This document shows, one piece after another, positions 20,562-28,752 of a DNA stretch of 57,160 nucleotides (within the stretch, counting starts at the first letter, position 1; every line of letters begins with the position of its first letter). The notes below the pieces were generated by a model. It was not told the DNA's origin. It ran no database searches and was given only the letters and a program-made list of their open reading frames with translations. The DNA lies in IMG/VR virus record IMGVR_UViG_3300009182_000073, positions 1 through 57,160 of that record. One strand, given 5' to 3'. Origin of the DNA: a virus. A program made the position numbers and the translations under genes.

Positions 20562-21317
20562 TTAAAATGGTTTCGTTGCGCTCTGTGTCACTGTGCCGTT
20601 GTTGGTGACAGTTTGTGTACTTGATGAATCTGTAGTAACAGCTGCACCCAACATTAAATATTCAGTATATGCATCAATCGTTAGTTCTATACTGGGAGCT
20701 GATACTGTACTATTATTCGTATCATATCTTGCTTCACCTATAGTAACTCTAAAATTAGTTATGTAACCGGGAAAATATCCACCATAGTATCTACCCACTT
20801 GATCAGATGAACCATACCAATCATACGAATCTATACAAGTTCCTGCAGGAAAACTAGTAGGATCAAAATTACCTGCTGCAAATGATGCACGATAGCATGT
20901 AACAGGTGCACCTGGACTACCCAATGTGCCTACATACATTGTTTCTAAACCATTGGGGTTGCGGTTTAAAATAATATATTGCCATGTGTTTGTTTGTAAT
21001 GTTCCAGGAGACCAAGTATAAGTTATTGTGCCATGTCCGCCAGATACATCTAACATGATATTATAATCATCAGTTGTAAATAGATGCATACCATATTCAT
21101 TGGTAGTACCTAACCATCCCCTGGAAGTAAAATCGCTATTATTATAAAACCAGCCTTCTATTGTAAAAGCTCCAGCGCTCATAGTTAAACCTGGATTTAA
21201 ACTCAAATATTGATTGGTGCCGTTAAAACTTAAACTACCTCGTAGTGTGGGACCAGGGAGAGGCGGGGGAGGAGAAACTGTTATTCCTCCGTTAATTCTT
21301 GTCCCATTTATTAGCAT
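20562..21317 (-). CDS. LamG-like lectin-domain adhesin with proline hinge
   Basis: A 251-aa protein. The N-terminal adaptor (MLINGTRINGGITVSPPPPL) is of the same type as in the following glycine-rich proteins. It is followed by a concanavalin A/LamG-like domain: GSLSFNGTNQYLSLNPG, FTIEGWFYNN, NTWQYIILNRN and a TNFRVTIG strand, typical of Laminin_G_3 sugar-binding folds. Likely a swappable head that binds a host glycan; this is inference. Confidence 0.75.
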   Translation of the reverse strand: MLINGTRINGGITVSPPPPLPGPTLRGSLSFNGTNQYLSLNPGLTMSAGAFTIEGWFYNNSDFTSRGWLGTTNEYGMHLFTTDDYNIMLDVSGGHGTITYTWSPGTLQTNTWQYIILNRNPNGLETMYVGTLGSPGAPVTCYRASFAAGNFDPTSFPAGTCIDSYDWYGSSDQVGRYYGGYFPGYITNFRVTIGEARYDTNNSTVSAPSIELTIDAYTEYLMLGAAVTTDSSSTQTVTNNGTVTQSATKPF

Positions 21318-21325
21318 ATATTTCC

Positions 21326-22006
21326 TTAGAACGGATTCAATGAAGAACTTGTTACAGCACCATTATTAGTAATTGTTATATTATTTGTTGACGAATCTTT
21401 TAGGAAATTAGCATCATTCGAGGTGTTTAATAATAATTGGGTACCCCCGATTGCACTCAATGGTGAGGTAGGGACAGTAATTGTTGATCCGATGTAAAGT
21501 GCTGTGCCGCTAACAATTCTAAAATTGCTTATACGACCATTAAAATAACCATTACCTTGCACCGCACTATATGCAATATCAATTGATCTATTTGCTGTAC
21601 TATTATATCCTATGCCACTTTGGGACATTACAGAAACTCCGTTTACATAAAGTGTAAGAGTTCCACTTGCTCTTACTAATGCAATATGATGCCAGGTCCC
21701 TACAGTTATTACTGTATTAGTAGCACTATTGCGTATACCGCCTTCACCAAAGTAGTAAATACCCCCATTACCATTAAGATCTACATTATCACGATCAGAA
21801 CTAAAATACCACAAACGCCCAGAAAGATTATTGGGGTAAATCCAGGTTTCCATAGTAAAATCGTTTGTTCCAAAAGCAAACGCAGAACTTGACGGGGTAT
21901 TTAAATATTGACTTGTGCCATTAAAGGATAAACTACCCTGCAATACGGGGGCTGCCGGAGGAGAAATTGTCATTCCACCTTGTTGTCTCATTCCTGTTAT
22001 TATCAT
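21326..22006 (-). CDS. LamG-like lectin-domain adhesin
   Basis: A 226-aa protein: adaptor MIITGMRQQGGMTISPP, then a Laminin_G_3-like jelly roll with GSLSFNGTSQYLNTP, FTMETWIYP, TWHHIALVRASGTLTLYVNG and RISNFRIVSGTALY. It is a paralogue of the 251-aa protein after it in transcription order. The C-terminus (DSSTNNITITNNGAVTSSS) also matches that paralogue (SSSTQTVTNNGTVTQS). Probably a host-surface carbohydrate binder on the fibre tip. Confidence 0.75.
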   Translation of the reverse strand: MIITGMRQQGGMTISPPAAPVLQGSLSFNGTSQYLNTPSSSAFAFGTNDFTMETWIYPNNLSGRLWYFSSDRDNVDLNGNGGIYYFGEGGIRNSATNTVITVGTWHHIALVRASGTLTLYVNGVSVMSQSGIGYNSTANRSIDIAYSAVQGNGYFNGRISNFRIVSGTALYIGSTITVPTSPLSAIGGTQLLLNTSNDANFLKDSSTNNITITNNGAVTSSSLNPF

Positions 22007-22010
22007 ACGG

Positions 22011-22955
22011 TTATCCGGTAAATGTTATCGTTCCTGGTCCAGTAAATGTATAATATACATTGCCATTTGAAGTAGTAACAGTGTTACTACCTGTAATATT
22101 AGATGTTGCAGTAAAATATGCAGGATGTGCAAAAATAGCCACGCCTGATCCGCCAGCTCCGCTTGCCGATGTGGCGGTGTGTGCACCAGCACCACCTCCA
22201 CCGCCGGTATTTACGTTACCGGCAACAGCCTGGAATGCTGTACCTGGCGGATTCTCTCCGCCGCTCCGTCCGCCTCCGCCGAGGCCACCGGGACTAGGAG
22301 CAACGGGAGAAAAACTATAATCTGCAGCTCCACCGCCGCCGCCGGCATAATAATTACCATTTACCCATGCATTACCATCGCCGCCATATCCTTGTAATGT
22401 TCCAGTTTTTCCTGTAGTACCAGCGCCACCGCCCCCACCGCCATACTGTCCGCCACCTGTTCTTGAATTTCCTGGGGCGCCAGGATTTCCCTGTCCTGCT
22501 GTACCTGTACCGCCCGTATTGTTTGGGCCTCCACTACCTGCTGAATTTCCTGCACCTCCGCCCGATCCCCCGGGACGACCATTGTACTGTGGTGAGAAGT
22601 ATCCTGTGCCGCCACCGCCACCGCCTGCAGCAGTTAATGTGCCTGTTAACGGAGAAGCTAAGATTGAGGGTGTACCTGGTTCGCCCCAGTTACCGCCATA
22701 TGGCGCGCCAGCATTTCCTGCACCACCGCCACCTATTTGTGTAACGGCAAAGCTAGCAAACACTCCTGTTGATAATACAAAACTGTTTGCAATATATCCA
22801 CCTGCACCACCGCCGCCACCATAATAATTGGCACCTCCACCGCCGCCTCCGCCAACCAATAGATATGATAATGTAAAGGGCGGGGGTGGGGGTGGCGGTG
22901 GTTCGATGTATTGTGCGCCGCCAGATAATACTGCGCCGCCTGTTAAAATTAACAT
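22011..22955 (-). CDS. glycine-rich adhesin with proline hinge (array copy)
   Basis: A 314-aa protein. Adaptor MLILTGGAVLSGGAQYIE plus a run of eight Pro, then LSYLLVGGGGGGG and a Gly-dominated body with interspersed Tyr/Asn (GYGGDGNAWVNGNYYAG). It ends in a beta tail, IFAHPAYFTATSNITGSNTV and YYTFTGPGTITF. Close paralogue of 25149..26075, sharing both the hinge and the tail. Probable receptor-binding head; the variable Gly-rich loops would set specificity. Confidence 0.8.
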   Translation of the reverse strand: MLILTGGAVLSGGAQYIEPPPPPPPPFTLSYLLVGGGGGGGANYYGGGGGAGGYIANSFVLSTGVFASFAVTQIGGGGAGNAGAPYGGNWGEPGTPSILASPLTGTLTAAGGGGGGTGYFSPQYNGRPGGSGGGAGNSAGSGGPNNTGGTGTAGQGNPGAPGNSRTGGGQYGGGGGGAGTTGKTGTLQGYGGDGNAWVNGNYYAGGGGGAADYSFSPVAPSPGGLGGGGRSGGENPPGTAFQAVAGNVNTGGGGGAGAHTATSASGAGGSGVAIFAHPAYFTATSNITGSNTVTTSNGNVYYTFTGPGTITFTG

Positions 22956-22964
22956 ATTATTTCC

Positions 22965-24107
22965 TTAAAATAAGATTGTACCTGAGCTGGTAAATTGATA
23001 AACTCTATATCCACCACTTACTGTTATTGTAGGTGAGCCGGTAGTTGTAGTAGCTGCTGTGTAAGTATCAGGATAACGTATAATTACTATACCTTTACCG
23101 CCTGCACCGCTTGGACCACCGCCACCTCCGCCTCCACCGGTATTTTCTGCTCCGTCTAATATGCAGTTTGCAATGGCATTAGTTTGCCCTGGTTTTGCAC
23201 CACCGCCGCCTGCGCCGCCATACCCTACTCTACGTCCTGCGCCGCCACCTGCATAATACCTACCTGTACTAGTAATTGCTACTCCTGTATTTGTAGCTGT
23301 ACCGTTTACATTCATGTAATAAATACCTGTACTACCTGTACCCGTACCTCTTGCAATTATATACGAATTAGCTGGAATTCCGGTACCAGTAACTTGTGTA
23401 CCTACATCAATTATTCCATCACTAACTGCGGTTACAGTTAATGTATTATTTGAGGAAAATACTGATGCTGTTCCAGTGAAAGGAATTGTTGCATTGCTTT
23501 TTACCCCAATGCCACCAAAGCCCTCTGTAGCGGCTGTGCCACCTTGACCACCTGCACCACCACCACCCGAACCGTTATCGTTACTATTATTTGTACCGCA
23601 ATCATATCCCTGGCCGGTAGTTCCTAAACCTTGTACACCCATAATTTGGGCGGCACCTCCACCACTACCACCATTACCAACACCTTCTGTGTCATAACGG
23701 CGAGGCGAAGTGCCAGAGCTGTTTGGTCCGCCAGCGCCGCCACCAAGTGATGTAATTGTTGTTATACCACTACCAGATATGGACGAGTTACTACCTTTAA
23801 ATCCGGAAGTTTCTTCACCATTTACGCTTGCACCACCTGCACCAACTGTAATAGTGTATGTTACATTTGAACTAATACCAGTTAAGACAGATTCTGCATT
23901 TGCACCTCTACCTGAAGATTCGCCGGCGATTGAAGAACGATATCCACCAGCACCACCGCCACCTGAGCCAATTGCATCATATCCTCCACCGGAGCCGCCG
24001 CCTGCAACAACTATAAATTCTAACGTAGTAGGGGGAGGAGGTGGGGGAGGAGGTATATATGTTGCGCCTCCAAATATTGTTGCTCCGCCTGTGATTGTAA
24101 TTGGCAT
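22965..24107 (-). CDS. glycine-rich adhesin with inserted beta domain (array copy)
   Basis: A 380-aa protein. Adaptor MPITITGGATIFGGATYI plus eight Pro, then LEFIVVAGGGSGGG and the Gly-rich body. Unlike its siblings it has a non-Gly insertion at about residues 202-272 (TVTAVSDGIIDVGTQVTGTG ... GIYYMNVNGTATNTG), a small beta domain found, from memory, in other phage fibre proteins. The tail VIIRYPDTYTAATTTTGSPT groups it with 24120..25076. Confidence 0.8.
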   Translation of the reverse strand: MPITITGGATIFGGATYIPPPPPPPPTTLEFIVVAGGGSGGGYDAIGSGGGGAGGYRSSIAGESSGRGANAESVLTGISSNVTYTITVGAGGASVNGEETSGFKGSNSSISGSGITTITSLGGGAGGPNSSGTSPRRYDTEGVGNGGSGGGAAQIMGVQGLGTTGQGYDCGTNNSNDNGSGGGGAGGQGGTAATEGFGGIGVKSNATIPFTGTASVFSSNNTLTVTAVSDGIIDVGTQVTGTGIPANSYIIARGTGTGSTGIYYMNVNGTATNTGVAITSTGRYYAGGGAGRRVGYGGAGGGGAKPGQTNAIANCILDGAENTGGGGGGGGPSGAGGKGIVIIRYPDTYTAATTTTGSPTITVSGGYRVYQFTSSGTILF

Positions 24108-24119
24108 CTTATTTCCTAA

Positions 24120-25076
24120 TTAAAATGTGATTGTTCCTGAGCTGGTCCAAATATATATTCTATATCCACCTTCTATAATAACATTTGGACTGCCCGTAGT
24201 ATTCGATGCGGCTGTGTATGTATCTGCATATCTAATAATAGCTACACCTTTTCCGCCGTTCCCTCCACTTGCTGATCCTGCTGGGTATGAAACTCCTCCA
24301 CCACCACCGCCTGTGCCTGAAGTTCCATTTGTTCCTGGTATACTCGCGCCGGTGGCGCCTGCTCCGCCACCACCAGCTCCACCAGCTCCACCTGCGGCAC
24401 TTGCTCCACCCCCACCGCCGCCGCCGGCGAAATATACATTACTGCCAACAACATTTCCTATATTATAAGTTGTGGCTTGTGTTGTAGTAATGATTGTCGA
24501 AACTTTACCGATACCACCCGCTTTGCCTGTAGTGCCAACGCTCGCCCCGTCCTCACCTGCAGCACCTGCTCCACCTCCGCCTCCGCCTGAATAAGCTCCG
24601 CCAGTACCACCACGATTACCAAATCCTCCACTAGCACTAGTAGGTTGTAGTCCTGCCCCATATGTGGTATGATCGGCTCCGTTCCACGATGCTCCGCCAC
24701 CTGAACCACCTGCTGTGGCATTTGTATATGGACCATAAAAACCACCCGTGCCTCCACCAATAGCTATAACATTACTCGAAGCCAAGATAGATGAGTTCGA
24801 ACCATTATTGCCGCCGCCGCCGGTGCCGCTTACGCCTGTTCCACCTGCTCCAACAATTACTGTTATGAGAGACCCTATGGTAATAGGTAATGCAGTATTT
24901 GCTACATATCCTCCTGCACCACCACCACCGCACCCTAAATTAGGAGCACTTGCGCCCGAACCACCGCCAGCTACTACCAGATATTCTACTGAACTAAGTA
25001 CCGGTGGAGGAGAAGGTGGAGGAGGTGTTAAATTAAATCCTGAAAGTGATACGCCGCCTGAGATTGTAATTGGCAT
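24120..25076 (-). CDS. glycine-rich adhesin with proline hinge (array copy)
   Basis: A 318-aa protein. Adaptor MPITISGGVSLSGFNLT, hinge PPPPSPPP, then VEYLVVAGGGSGA and a long Gly/Ala/Ser-rich body. The C-terminal tail IIRYADTYTAASNTTGSP and YIWTSSGTITF matches 22965..24107. No catalytic residues. It is expected to fold as the Gly-rich sandwich known from phage receptor-binding tips and to form part of the variable head set. Confidence 0.8.
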   Translation of the reverse strand: MPITISGGVSLSGFNLTPPPPSPPPVLSSVEYLVVAGGGSGASAPNLGCGGGGAGGYVANTALPITIGSLITVIVGAGGTGVSGTGGGGNNGSNSSILASSNVIAIGGGTGGFYGPYTNATAGGSGGGASWNGADHTTYGAGLQPTSASGGFGNRGGTGGAYSGGGGGGAGAAGEDGASVGTTGKAGGIGKVSTIITTTQATTYNIGNVVGSNVYFAGGGGGGGASAAGGAGGAGGGGAGATGASIPGTNGTSGTGGGGGGVSYPAGSASGGNGGKGVAIIRYADTYTAASNTTGSPNVIIEGGYRIYIWTSSGTITF

Positions 25077-25084
25077 CTTATTTC

Positions 25085-25144
25085 CTACCTAAATGTAATT
25101 GTTCCAGATTGCCAGAATCTGAAAATGATGTTTTGCGTTTGCAT
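25085..25144 (-). pseudogene. orphan C-terminal stub of a glycine-rich adhesin
   Basis: A 19-codon frame, MQTQNIIFRFWQSGTITFR, then TAG, right after the stop of 25149..26075. It does not match that gene's own tail (VYYTFTGPGTIRF) but closely matches the tail of 26084..27034 (NIIYRFWQSGTIIFN). It is best explained as what remained of an older gene's 3' end after a new head was swapped in by recombination. No promoter or ribosome site is obvious, so it is probably not translated usefully. Confidence 0.65.
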
Positions 25145-25148
25145 AAAT

Positions 25149-26075
25149 TTATCCAACGAATCTTATTGTGCCAGGACCAGTAAATGTATAATATACATTG
25201 CCATCTAAAGTAGTAACAGTATTACTACCTGTAATATTAGATGTTGCGGTAAAGTACGAAGGATGTGCAAAAATAACTACCCCTGATCCTCCAGATCCTC
25301 CGGCAGTGGCTCCACCTGCCGGATGGGAACCTGCGCCGCCACCGCCCCCAGTATTTACGTTGCCTGCAAGAGCAAGGAATGTTGTTCCCGGAGGATTTGC
25401 GCCGGATCCTCGACCGCCGCCGCCTAAACCACCAGGAGAAGGTGATAGGTTAGCAAAATTATAATCTTGCCCACCTCCTCCTCCGCCTGCATAGTAATTA
25501 CCATTTATCCATGCATTACCGTCACCACCTTGACCTTGCAAGGGACCTGTTCTTCCTGCAGTACCAGCACCACCGCCCCCACCTCCAGTTTGTCCAAGGG
25601 GTGGTCTTGAATTTGCAATTCCGCCAGGATTTCCTTGTCCAGCTGTACCTGCACCTCCAGTATTAGCTGGTCCTGAGTTGCCAGATGGATTTGCTGCTCC
25701 GCCACCCGATCCGCCAGATAGTCCATTAAAGTTAACGCCATCATTTGTACCGCCACCACCACCACCTACGGCAATAAGATTTGCACTAAATGCTGCAGAA
25801 GATAGGGTTGACGGGGTGCCACTTGCACCTGCTGCACCGCCCCCAGCACCCCCGCCCCCCAGTGTAAAATTAAAACTATACGAAGATAAGGTGGGCACCA
25901 CAATACTATTGGCAATATAGCCTCCAGCACCGCCGCCTCCAGCATAAAATGCCCCGCCGCCGCCACCCCCGCCTGCTACTAATAGATAACTTAATGTAAA
26001 GGGTGGTGGTGGCGGAGGTGGAGGGGTAAGGGTAAGCCCTGAAAATATTACACCGCCGCTAATTGTTAATGCCAT
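25149..26075 (-). CDS. glycine-rich adhesin with proline hinge (array copy)
   Basis: A 308-aa protein. Adaptor MALTISGGVIFSGLTLT plus eight Pro and FTLSYLLVAGGGGGG. Gly-rich body with GQGGDGNAWINGNYYAG, closely matching 22011..22955 throughout, and the tail IFAHPSYFTATSNITGSNTV and YYTFTGPGTIRF. It is followed by the orphan stub at 25085..25144, suggesting this gene's head replaced another. Probable receptor-binding protein. Confidence 0.8.
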   Translation of the reverse strand: MALTISGGVIFSGLTLTPPPPPPPPFTLSYLLVAGGGGGGGAFYAGGGGAGGYIANSIVVPTLSSYSFNFTLGGGGAGGGAAGASGTPSTLSSAAFSANLIAVGGGGGGTNDGVNFNGLSGGSGGGAANPSGNSGPANTGGAGTAGQGNPGGIANSRPPLGQTGGGGGGAGTAGRTGPLQGQGGDGNAWINGNYYAGGGGGGQDYNFANLSPSPGGLGGGGRGSGANPPGTTFLALAGNVNTGGGGGAGSHPAGGATAGGSGGSGVVIFAHPSYFTATSNITGSNTVTTLDGNVYYTFTGPGTIRFVG

Positions 26076-26083
26076 ATTGTTTC

Positions 26084-27034
26084 CTAATTAAAAATAATTG
26101 TTCCGGATTGCCAGAATCTGTAGATGATGTTGGCATTGGCATAGGTTACGTTTGGTGAACCTGTGGTTGTTGCAGTTGCAAATGTATTTGGATAACGAAT
26201 AAACGCAATACCAGAACCACCAGCAACACCATTAATAAATGGTGATCCGCTTGGGGAGGTTCCTCCACCGCCTGCACCACCTCCAGTATTTACGGTACCT
26301 ACAGTACCCAAACCTGAGCCCACCGCCCCTGCGCCACCGCCACCTAAACCGCCTGTGCCTGCAGTTCCTCTACCGTTCCATGTGCCGCCACCACCACCGC
26401 CAGCATAATACACATTAGCACCTGTTATTGTAGAGGGTGATCCGTCTCCGCCTGAACCAGCACCACCAGCTCCGCCAGATCCACCAACTGCTCCTGCACC
26501 ACCTCCACCCCCACCTCCATAATTATTACCAGGTGAACCCGACCCACCAGGATTGCCTTGTCCAGGCGTCCCTGTTCCGGCAGCACCTGCCGTTGGAGCA
26601 GGACCATAGCCTCCACCTCCACCTGATCCTCCAGGTTTTCCTGCATAACCAGTAGCAGAAGTTATACCGCCACCGCCACCGCCGCCAATGGCAATTACAT
26701 TTGATGCATAGGATGCTGCAGTTATCGAAGTATTTGCGCCATTTGCACCTGCAAGAGTAGCTTCTACGTTAGCAGAACCTATACCTCCAGCACCACCTGC
26801 GCCAACTGTTCTTGTATATAACGTACCGGGAGTGACTGCCAATGCACTATTGGTTATTAATCCTCCTGCGCCAGCTCCAGCAACACCACCATCATTACCA
26901 ACAGTGGCCCCTGAACCACCGCCCCCCGCAACAACTAAATATTGTACTGAACTAAGTGGGACAGGTGGAGGTGGTTCAGATGCATATAACGCGCCGCCTA
27001 CTAATGCCATTCCGCCTGTGATTGTAATTGACAT
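26084..27034 (-). CDS. glycine-rich adhesin with proline hinge (array copy)
   Basis: A 316-aa protein. Adaptor MSITITGGMALVGGALYA, a shorter hinge (EPPPPVP), then VQYLVVAGGGGSG and a Gly-rich body (GGGGGGTWNGRGTAGTG). The tail RYPNTFATATTTGSPNV and IIYRFWQSGTIIF is the best match for the orphan stub at 25085..25144. Likely one of the alternative receptor-binding heads of the array. Confidence 0.8.
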   Translation of the reverse strand: MSITITGGMALVGGALYASEPPPPVPLSSVQYLVVAGGGGSGATVGNDGGVAGAGAGGLITNSALAVTPGTLYTRTVGAGGAGGIGSANVEATLAGANGANTSITAASYASNVIAIGGGGGGGITSATGYAGKPGGSGGGGGYGPAPTAGAAGTGTPGQGNPGGSGSPGNNYGGGGGGGAGAVGGSGGAGGAGSGGDGSPSTITGANVYYAGGGGGGTWNGRGTAGTGGLGGGGAGAVGSGLGTVGTVNTGGGAGGGGTSPSGSPFINGVAGGSGIAFIRYPNTFATATTTGSPNVTYANANIIYRFWQSGTIIFN

Positions 27035-27043
27035 ATTATGTTC

Positions 27044-27961
27044 CTAACTAAATGTGATTGTTCCTGAGCTATAGAAGTTGTATACAACATTTCCACCTGA
27101 AGATGTTACAACTACATTAGCTCCTGTGGTATTTGCAGCAGAATATGCAGAAGGATGACGCAAAACAACTAATCCAGACCCGCCGGTTGCTCCCACCCCT
27201 CCATACGAACTAGCCCAACCGCCACCGCCACCGCCACCACCAGTATTAGTATTACCATCTATGCCGGCATTATTACTGAAATTACCAGCGCCACCGCCGC
27301 CTGTGCCACCTGTACCTTGTGTACCTGGTCCATTTCTAGTTCCGCCTCCACCGCCGCCTGCGTAATTTAATCCAGTTATACTAGATGATGTGCCAGCTCC
27401 ACCATTACCAGCAACACCCGGTGTTATCCCATTTGCATTTACACCTGCAGAAGCAGAGCCACCGCCACCGCCACCCAAATACGCGGGTGAAGTAGTGCCT
27501 GTGCCGCCTGCGTATCCTTCTACCGGACTATAACTGCCTTCATTTCCTGTGCCTCCTAATGGGTGTCCTCCAGAACCACCTCCGCCGGATCCGCCATTTT
27601 GTCCCGGAAGCGTACCTGGCCCTTGATCTGCGCCGACCCCGCCACCTCCGCCAGTAGTGGAAATACTAACCACACCGCCTATTAATGATGAATTGGCGCC
27701 TTTGCCGCCCTGTTGAAGAGCACCGGCATTGGCCTGCCCTGCAGAACCTCCGCTGCCAACAGTAATAGTATATGGGGTGCCTGGGGCAATAGTTACGGTA
27801 GATTGTCTTAATCCTCCAGCACCACCGCCTCCCCCGCTATTACCGGCACCTCCGCCCCCACCTGCAACTATTAGATAATCTATTAAACTAAGTGGGGGAA
27901 GCGGCACAAATACGGATAGCCCGTTTGATATTGCCACTCCGCCTGTGAATATAACTGGCAT
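27044..27961 (-). CDS. glycine-rich adhesin with short hinge (array copy)
   Basis: A 305-aa protein, the first array copy in transcription order. Adaptor MPVIFTGGVAISNGLSV with a short hinge (VPLPPL) and IDYLIVAGGGGG. The Gly-rich body and the tail LRHPSAYSAANTTGANVVV then YNFYSSGTITF match 17660..18556, which belongs to the other adaptor type. So head and adaptor have been combined differently in the two genes, as expected of modular exchange. Confidence 0.8.
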   Translation of the reverse strand: MPVIFTGGVAISNGLSVFVPLPPLSLIDYLIVAGGGGGAGNSGGGGGAGGLRQSTVTIAPGTPYTITVGSGGSAGQANAGALQQGGKGANSSLIGGVVSISTTGGGGGVGADQGPGTLPGQNGGSGGGGSGGHPLGGTGNEGSYSPVEGYAGGTGTTSPAYLGGGGGGSASAGVNANGITPGVAGNGGAGTSSSITGLNYAGGGGGGTRNGPGTQGTGGTGGGGAGNFSNNAGIDGNTNTGGGGGGGGWASSYGGVGATGGSGLVVLRHPSAYSAANTTGANVVVTSSGGNVVYNFYSSGTITFS

Positions 27962-27962
27962 A

Positions 27963-28367
27963 TTATTTTCCTATTTTTATATGCGTTCTATGTACTCTGC
28001 ATTGTATTTGGCCATTATAATAATCTTCAGTTTCCAATACTCTGCGATCCATTTGTTCTCTTGCCTCAAGATAATTACAAGATCCCTTATTGGGACAAAT
28101 ATGTAATATCTCTCTTATAAATTTATCTGTTCCAACTGTCTCTACATCCTTTTTAACTTCTTCGGATGAGGACCAATAATCTCGCCAATCTGATTCGACC
28201 TTTATACGCTTCTTTTTGCCCTTAACCTGTTTAGTTTTACGAAACCAAAAAAGTTTTTTACCTATGTATTTCCGTCCAGTAACAGTATTTGTAATCAAAT
28301 ATACATAACCATACGCAGTTTCTGGTATTTCCTCAAAGGGAATATTATTATAAAGCCACATAAACAC
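27963..28367 (-). CDS. GIY-YIG family nuclease
   Basis: A 134-aa protein. GYVYLITNTVTGRKYIGKK (residues 20-38) gives the GIY and YIG motifs, followed by KGKKKRIKVESDWRDYWSSS and a catalytic-type Glu in NYLEAREQMDRRVLE. This composition matches stand-alone GIY-YIG proteins of T4-like phages (Seg-like or related). It sits at the boundary between the metabolic genes and the adhesin array, where a homing-type nuclease could promote exchange; that role is an inference. It may have a late-like octamer at 28381..28388. Confidence 0.8.
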   Translation of the reverse strand: MFMWLYNNIPFEEIPETAYGYVYLITNTVTGRKYIGKKLFWFRKTKQVKGKKKRIKVESDWRDYWSSSEEVKKDVETVGTDKFIREILHICPNKGSCNYLEAREQMDRRVLETEDYYNGQIQCRVHRTHIKIGK

Positions 28368-28380
28368 CTATCTAAATAAG

Positions 28381-28388
28381 TATTTATT
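28381..28388 (-). promoter_or_regulatory. late-promoter-like octamer (one mismatch)
   Basis: AATAAATA on the minus strand, 14-21 bases upstream of the GIY-YIG gene start. It differs from TATAAATA in the first base and overlaps the end of the previous gene. If active it would start late transcription at the edge of the adhesin array. Confidence 0.35.
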
Positions 28389-28752
28389 GTTCTATAATTT
28401 CCCATATATCTCCATCTTCGGAGTATCTGTCGGTATCCACACGGGGTGGGACTATGAAATAGTCCTCAGGATCCGTCATTACATCCTCGAGTCGCTCGGT
28501 TGCCAAACCTTTGCCCATTGTGCCAGTCTTAATGAACATGGATGTCTGTACAGATTTCTTATATCTGTGATATTCTGACTCATCCCGAGCCATATAATCT
28601 TTTTGCTTTTCAGAGAATACTTGTTTCTGTTCCTCCGACCATTGCCTTGAATTGGCACAAGCCCGGGTGCAAAATTTACCGGGCTTGTTGTGTTGTATCC
28701 CACACTTAGGACAGGTCTTCGTCGTCGTTGTCGAGATCTTCGTATTGCTCAT
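28384..28752 (-). CDS. small zinc-ribbon protein
   Basis: A 122-aa protein. An N-terminal treble-clef-like motif CPKCGIQHNKPGKFCTRAC (residues 14-32) is followed by NSRQWSEEQK and a charged helical region. The motif resembles, from memory, small DNA-binding modules in phage nucleases and regulators. The C-terminal half (PEDYFIVPPRVDTD) is unrelated to known domains. It overlaps the next small gene (28706..28885) by 47 bases. Function unknown. Confidence 0.7.
   Translation of the reverse strand: MSNTKISTTTTKTCPKCGIQHNKPGKFCTRACANSRQWSEEQKQVFSEKQKDYMARDESEYHRYKKSVQTSMFIKTGTMGKGLATERLEDVMTDPEDYFIVPPRVDTDRYSEDGDIWEIIEQ

Noticed and set aside
22060-25920. Long plus-strand ORFs rich in Pro or in Leu/His opposite the glycine-rich genes
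   Set aside because: Their composition (PPPP, HLHH) is the antisense of Gly codon runs; they have no ribosome sites and simply mirror the real minus-strand genes.
17660-27961. Variable glycine-rich heads considered as targets of a diversity-generating retroelement
   Set aside because: No reverse transcriptase, template repeat or adenine-specific variation was seen in the window; head exchange by recombination explains the pattern better.
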